A stretch of DNA of 9,563 nt from Bacteroidota bacterium (lineage in GTDB: Bacteria; Bacteroidota; Bacteroidia; Bacteroidales; JAAYUG01). The stretch lies in contig JAKAMP010000064.1 in NCBI GenBank assembly GCA_021812865.1, positions 1-9,563 on the forward strand. Direction: 5' to 3'. The translations under genes were made by a program, and so were the position numbers. Positions 6,479 through 9,563 of the stretch are shown here, one piece after another (positions within the stretch are counted from its first letter, which is position 1; each line of letters begins with the position of its first letter). The notes below the pieces were generated by a model. The model saw only the letters and a program-made list of their open reading frames with translations. It was not told the origin of the DNA and made no database searches.

Positions 6479-7516
6479 ATGATAGAATCTTACTTACTTC
6501 AAAGTTCATCCCTTACGAAGCTCTTCAATAAGCTTATTGAGACAAGACATATATATGCACCCGTTAAAAAAGGCATGGTCACCAGCTTTAACCGGGTTGA
6601 GTCACTGGAAGAAGTGGCTAAAGACTATATCCAGACTACCATTTCGGCAAAATCCATCCTGTTCTTAAGAAATGAAATTCTGTTTCATTACAAGCAGGAA
6701 AATGGCGATGTAAAAATAATGGAACCCGATCTGCAAAGAATTCCCGAACTGGTGATCTGGGGTTGCCGGCCCTGTGATGCGAAATCGTTTAAATCGCTCC
6801 ACTCTGTTTTCAATTGGGATTACAAAGACATTATATACAGCAGCCGAGAAGCCAGAAGCGCCATCATTTCCTTCAGCTGCAACCAGGCAGACGAATATTG
6901 TTTCTGCACCTCAGCAGGCAGCGGTCCGGGCCACACCGAAGGCAGCGATATCCTGCTGACTAAACTGAAATCGGGCGATTACCTGGCCGAGATACTTACC
7001 GAAAAGGGACAACTGATAAGGGATATGATTCCTGCCATATTTGAAACCCCTTCGTCAGAAAGCAAGGAAGATAACCTGGCCCGGATACCCATTGTGTTCG
7101 ATACGGCCGGGCTAAAGCAAAAATTAGAACAGGCATGGAACAGTGAACTGTGGATTACGCAATCGATGAGATGTTTGGGTTGTGGCGCCTGTGCCTTTGT
7201 TTGTCCATCCTGCTCCTGCTTCGACATACAGGATGAAAAGCATGGCAAGGAAGGGGTCCGGTCGCGCTGCTGGGATTCCTGCGGGTTTTCCCTGTTTACG
7301 CGCCACACGTCGGGACATAATCCCAGGGAAACCCAGGCCGAGAGATGGAGACAGCGGATCATGCACAAATTCTCCTACCTGCCCGACCAGCAGGGTTTTA
7401 CAGGCTGTACGGGCTGCGGAAGATGTTCGCGCGCCTGCCCGGCCGACATGAACATACGGGAACATCTGGCTGCACTTATAAACGACAGCACTTCACCTGA
7501 AAACCGTGTAGCCTGA
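6479..7516 (+). CDS. flxB: FlxB-like iron-sulfur protein of the AsrA/HydB type
   Basis: This 345-residue cytoplasmic protein resembles the iron-sulfur beta subunits of anaerobic sulfite reductase (AsrA) and sulfhydrogenase (HydB), which partner an AsrB/HydG-type flavoprotein such as FlxA. The N-terminal domain contains WGCRPCDAKSF (94-104) and C134, C141, C143 (DEYCFC). Next comes the first cluster motif C232, C235, C238, C242-Pro with extra C245 and C247 (CPSCSC). The family block C264/C268 (RCWDSCGFSLFTRHTSGHN) follows, and then the second motif C310, C313, C316, C320-Pro. All expected ligands are present. The cluster-rich C-terminal half should take electrons from FlxA and pass them to FlxC/FlxD; this direction follows the NADH-oxidising scheme and is inferred. 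The gene starts 4 bases after flxC; flxA follows after a 67-base gap. Confidence 0.85.
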   Translation: MIESYLLQSSSLTKLFNKLIETRHIYAPVKKGMVTSFNRVESLEEVAKDYIQTTISAKSILFLRNEILFHYKQENGDVKIMEPDLQRIPELVIWGCRPCDAKSFKSLHSVFNWDYKDIIYSSREARSAIISFSCNQADEYCFCTSAGSGPGHTEGSDILLTKLKSGDYLAEILTEKGQLIRDMIPAIFETPSSESKEDNLARIPIVFDTAGLKQKLEQAWNSELWITQSMRCLGCGACAFVCPSCSCFDIQDEKHGKEGVRSRCWDSCGFSLFTRHTSGHNPRETQAERWRQRIMHKFSYLPDQQGFTGCTGCGRCSRACPADMNIREHLAALINDSTSPENRVA

Positions 7517-7583
7517 TTCCGGGGTATTTATACATCAGACCGAAGCTGAAAGACATTAAAAAAACTTAAGGATTCAACCATCC

Positions 7584-8423
7584 ATGGACGAAAAGAACAT
7601 ATATGTGCCGTACCGCATGCGGATTGAAAAGATCACGCAGGAAGCGCCCGGGGTAAAGACTTTCCGGCTGAAATTCGTGAATGATGAAGATGCCCTGTCA
7701 TTCAGTTTCAAAGCAGGGCAGTTTGGGGAATACTCTATTTTCGGGGCAGGAGAATCCACTTTTTGCATTGCTTCTTCCCCCACCCGGAAGGATTATATTG
7801 AATGCACATTCAGGCAGACCGGCAAAGTTACCTCAGCCCTGGCCTCCTGTGAAGAAGGGAACGTTATTGGTTTCCGCGGACCCTACGGTAATATTTTCCC
7901 GCTGGATGATTGGAAAGGTAAAAACCTTCTCTTTATTGCCGGAGGGATAGCCCTCCCTCCCATGCGCTGCGTGATATGGAATGCACTTGACCGTCGCAGC
8001 GAGTTCGGCAACATTACCATCCTGTATGGCGCCCGTACCGTGAGCGACCTGGTATACAAGCATGAACTGGAAGAATGGGGCTCCCGTAATGATGTAAAAC
8101 TAATCACCACCGTTGATCCGGGAGGAGAAACACCCGACTGGAAAGGAGAAAAAGGTTTCGTGCCGGCAGTGCTCGAAAAGATGGCGCCTGCCTCGGCCAA
8201 TACCATTGCCATTGTGTGCGGACCGCCGGTAATGATTAAATACACTTTCCCTGTGCTTGATAAGCTTGGATTTACCGATGACACCATCTATACAACCCTT
8301 GAAAACAGGATGAAATGCGGTTTCGGTAAATGCGGACGCTGCAACGTAGGGAAAGTATATGTCTGTAAGGATGGCCCGGTTTTTACTTACCGGCAACTCA
8401 AATCCCTCCCGGCCGAATACTAA
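7584..8423 (+). CDS. flxA: FlxA-like FAD/NAD(P)-binding reductase with [2Fe-2S] site
   Basis: This 279-residue protein belongs to the ferredoxin-NADP reductase-like flavoproteins of the AsrB/PyrK/HydG type and is the probable NADH-oxidising subunit. The FAD-binding beta-barrel spans about residues 1-105 (GQFGEYSIF at 45-53, CIASSP at 61-66, GPYGN at 99-103). The nucleotide-binding domain spans about 110-230 (LLFIAGGIALPPMRCVI at 115-131, CGPPVM at 212-217). The [2Fe-2S] ligands C245, C250, C253 and C261 lie near the C-terminus. The residues contacting FAD and NAD differ slightly from the usual forms (Cys61 where Ser is common; GGIALPP for GGIGLAP). Length is normal. AAGGA lies 11 bases before the ATG. 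It is the last gene of the cluster, separated from flxB by 67 bases without a clear promoter, and so is probably still in the operon. NADH rather than NADPH use is inferred from the family. Confidence 0.87.
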   Translation: MDEKNIYVPYRMRIEKITQEAPGVKTFRLKFVNDEDALSFSFKAGQFGEYSIFGAGESTFCIASSPTRKDYIECTFRQTGKVTSALASCEEGNVIGFRGPYGNIFPLDDWKGKNLLFIAGGIALPPMRCVIWNALDRRSEFGNITILYGARTVSDLVYKHELEEWGSRNDVKLITTVDPGGETPDWKGEKGFVPAVLEKMAPASANTIAIVCGPPVMIKYTFPVLDKLGFTDDTIYTTLENRMKCGFGKCGRCNVGKVYVCKDGPVFTYRQLKSLPAEY

Positions 8424-8439
8424 CGATCAGCTCCACCAT

Positions 8440-8457
8440 TTGAACTTTTTCGTTCAA
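8440..8457. terminator. Small hairpin between convergent flxA and GH116 genes
   Basis: TTGAAC (8440-8445) and GTTCAA (8452-8457) form a 6-bp stem around a TTTTTC loop, 16 bases after the flxA stop and inside the 78-base gap between two converging genes. The place is right for a two-way terminator. However, the stem is short and AT-rich, and no T-run follows directly on either strand, so efficiency is doubtful. Confidence 0.3.
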
Positions 8458-8490
8458 CCCGTATTGAGGCCTGGCAGCTTTGTGAAGCGT

Positions 8491-8522
8491 TTTCTATATT
8501 TCTATATTTCTAATTTTCTGGT
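8491..8522. repeat. 8-bp short tandem repeat (TTTCTATA) over the end of the GH116 gene
   Basis: Four consecutive octamers read TTTCTATA, TTTCTATA, TTTCTAAT and TTTCTGGT: two perfect copies followed by two decaying ones. The stop codon of the minus-strand gene (CTA on this strand, 8502-8504) lies in the second copy, and its last six codons lie in the repeat. Slippage here would change only the C-terminal few residues. Confidence 0.6.
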
Positions 8523-9563
8523 TTCTCCCTTCTGCAAAATAACCCCGTTTCCCAGGCTTGCCGAACCTTTGCCCTCGAGAATAAACCGACTGAGTTTTAA
8601 TGTGCCTCCAAGCACGGTAAGCATGATTGCTGATCGTTTGCCTTGTTCTTTAATGGAGCATGTTCCCCAGGCATAGCCGTTCGACCAGAAAAAGGTTCCC
8701 GCCTGAGGATTCATCTGCATGGTTTTCTGCACGCCTGAATAATGAAACCCGGTAAGGGCATTGATGGCGCCCCAACTGGCCATGGCTCGCGCGTAATGAT
8801 GGCCGCACTCCGCCTCATCGAACGGGTTCCGCTTTAAACCATCGTAACGGTTCCGGATATCGGATACGCATTTCAGCCCTTGAGGGATCATATTTTCATA
8901 CATCATCCCAACAGCAGCGGCATATTCAAAACCAGTCATCACCTCATTGAAATAGGGGAAAGGCTTTTCGGGCCGCTCCTTCGGGTAAGCGGCCATCAGC
9001 AGGGCCGACTCGTCGCCCATGGCAAAAGACCGCATGTTATTGAAATGGTTCTGCATGGGCGAACAGGAATTGTATTTCAGTATGCTTCCGAGGGTTGTTC
9101 TTATATGGGCCGAATCGCCCAGATAACCGAGTCCGCAGATATGCGCCATATATTGTCCTACCAGTTGATCGACCAGGCATGCCTGTCCAAGCTGAAAATC
9201 AGGTTTGACCACGTCGGTGGCTCCCATTCCAATCCTTAGTCCTTCGGCCACCGCCCCAGGCCCCGATGGCGGTTGTATCTGTTGAATATAATATTCCCCG
9301 TTGAACAGATGCTGATCGGTCCATACGCGACCGTTCCTGGCGAGCATGAGGCATGAATCGGCAAATGGCTTTTCTCCCAGGTAGACGGCCATTTTCGCGG
9401 CTGCGGTAAGCGCGCCGAGGTACCAGAATTCCATCTGGGGGTTAGGACCATAATATTCCACATCCATGGTATTGTGCTGACAGCCCTCCATTACGCCGTC
9501 TTTATTGGCATCCCAACCACCCGGTATCCAGCAGAAGGCAAGCGCCCGTTTCACGCCCGGCCA
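8502..9563 (-). CDS. GH116-type glycoside hydrolase, C-terminal part only
   Basis: This is the 3' part of a larger gene. The frame is open from the window edge, giving 353 residues before a TAG stop, and no true start is visible. Motifs point to the (alpha/alpha)6 catalytic domain of glycoside hydrolase family 116 (beta-glucosidase and glucosylceramidase relatives). In order they are WIPGGWDANKDGVMEG (12-27 of the fragment), QHNTMDVEYYGPNPQMEFWY, NGEYYIQQ, LVDQLVGQYMAHICGLGYL, EVMTGFEYAAAVGMM and HHYARAMASWGAINALTGF. Asp34 (HNTMD) appears to match the region holding the general acid/base aspartate of GH116 enzymes; the nucleophile glutamate would lie upstream, outside the window. A short beta-rich tail follows, ending LQKGETRKLEI. 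A signal peptide cannot be judged. It converges on flxA and has no evident functional tie to it. Other (alpha/alpha)6 families are possible but less likely. Confidence 0.75.
   Translation of the reverse strand, partial: WPGVKRALAFCWIPGGWDANKDGVMEGCQHNTMDVEYYGPNPQMEFWYLGALTAAAKMAVYLGEKPFADSCLMLARNGRVWTDQHLFNGEYYIQQIQPPSGPGAVAEGLRIGMGATDVVKPDFQLGQACLVDQLVGQYMAHICGLGYLGDSAHIRTTLGSILKYNSCSPMQNHFNNMRSFAMGDESALLMAAYPKERPEKPFPYFNEVMTGFEYAAAVGMMYENMIPQGLKCVSDIRNRYDGLKRNPFDEAECGHHYARAMASWGAINALTGFHYSGVQKTMQMNPQAGTFFWSNGYAWGTCSIKEQGKRSAIMLTVLGGTLKLSRFILEGKGSASLGNGVILQKGETRKLEI

Noticed and set aside
8359..8676. A 105-codon plus-strand open frame bridging flxA and the GH116 gene
   Set aside because: It overlaps the flxA C-terminus out of frame and runs antisense to the hydrolase; no motif and no ribosome site.
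1..9563. tRNA, rRNA, CRISPR array, insertion sequence or phage genes
   Set aside because: I found no cloverleaf-like sequence, regularly spaced long repeats, transposase or integrase motifs, or terminal inverted repeats flanking a gene.

Overview
The window looks like a chromosomal segment from an anaerobic member of the Bacteroidetes (Bacteroidota). The reasons are ExbB/ExbD proteins of the type common in that phylum, intergenic sequences that fit the Bacteroidetes sigma promoter (-33 TTTG-like, -7 TAnnTTTG), few clear Shine-Dalgarno sites, and a neighbouring GH116-type glycoside hydrolase. This assignment is an inference from motifs, not from a search.

Layout. Positions 1-129 (minus strand) hold the first 43 codons of a probable small membrane protein of unknown function. 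A divergent intergenic region (130-374) carries candidate promoters for both directions. Positions 375-1460 encode an ExbB-ExbD proton-channel pair with no TonB beside it. A 307-base non-coding region (1461-1767) carries a phased 11-bp repeat, an inverted repeat and a candidate promoter. Positions 1768-8423 are one seven-gene cluster on the plus strand: hdrC, hdrB, hdrA, flxD, flxC, flxB, flxA. The first six genes overlap or are separated by at most 17 bases, and flxA follows after 67 bases. A short convergent intergenic region with a small hairpin and an 8-bp tandem repeat separates it from the 3' part of a GH116-type glycoside hydrolase gene on the minus strand (8502-9563), which runs off the end of the window.

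How the genes work together. The central cluster encodes all parts of a soluble FlxABCD-HdrABC complex (NADH dehydrogenase/heterodisulfide reductase). In the scheme known for this family, FlxA oxidises NADH on FAD. Electrons pass through the [2Fe-2S] and [4Fe-4S] centres of FlxA, FlxB, FlxC and FlxD to the flavin of HdrA, the proposed site of electron bifurcation. One branch goes to ferredoxin. The other goes through HdrC to the two non-cubane clusters of HdrB, which reduce a disulfide. The cofactor-binding cysteines I could check are present in all seven proteins, so the complex appears functional. The disulfide substrate is not evident: the window holds no dsrC, no hydrogenase and no sulfur-metabolism gene. 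That missing partner is the main biological question here.
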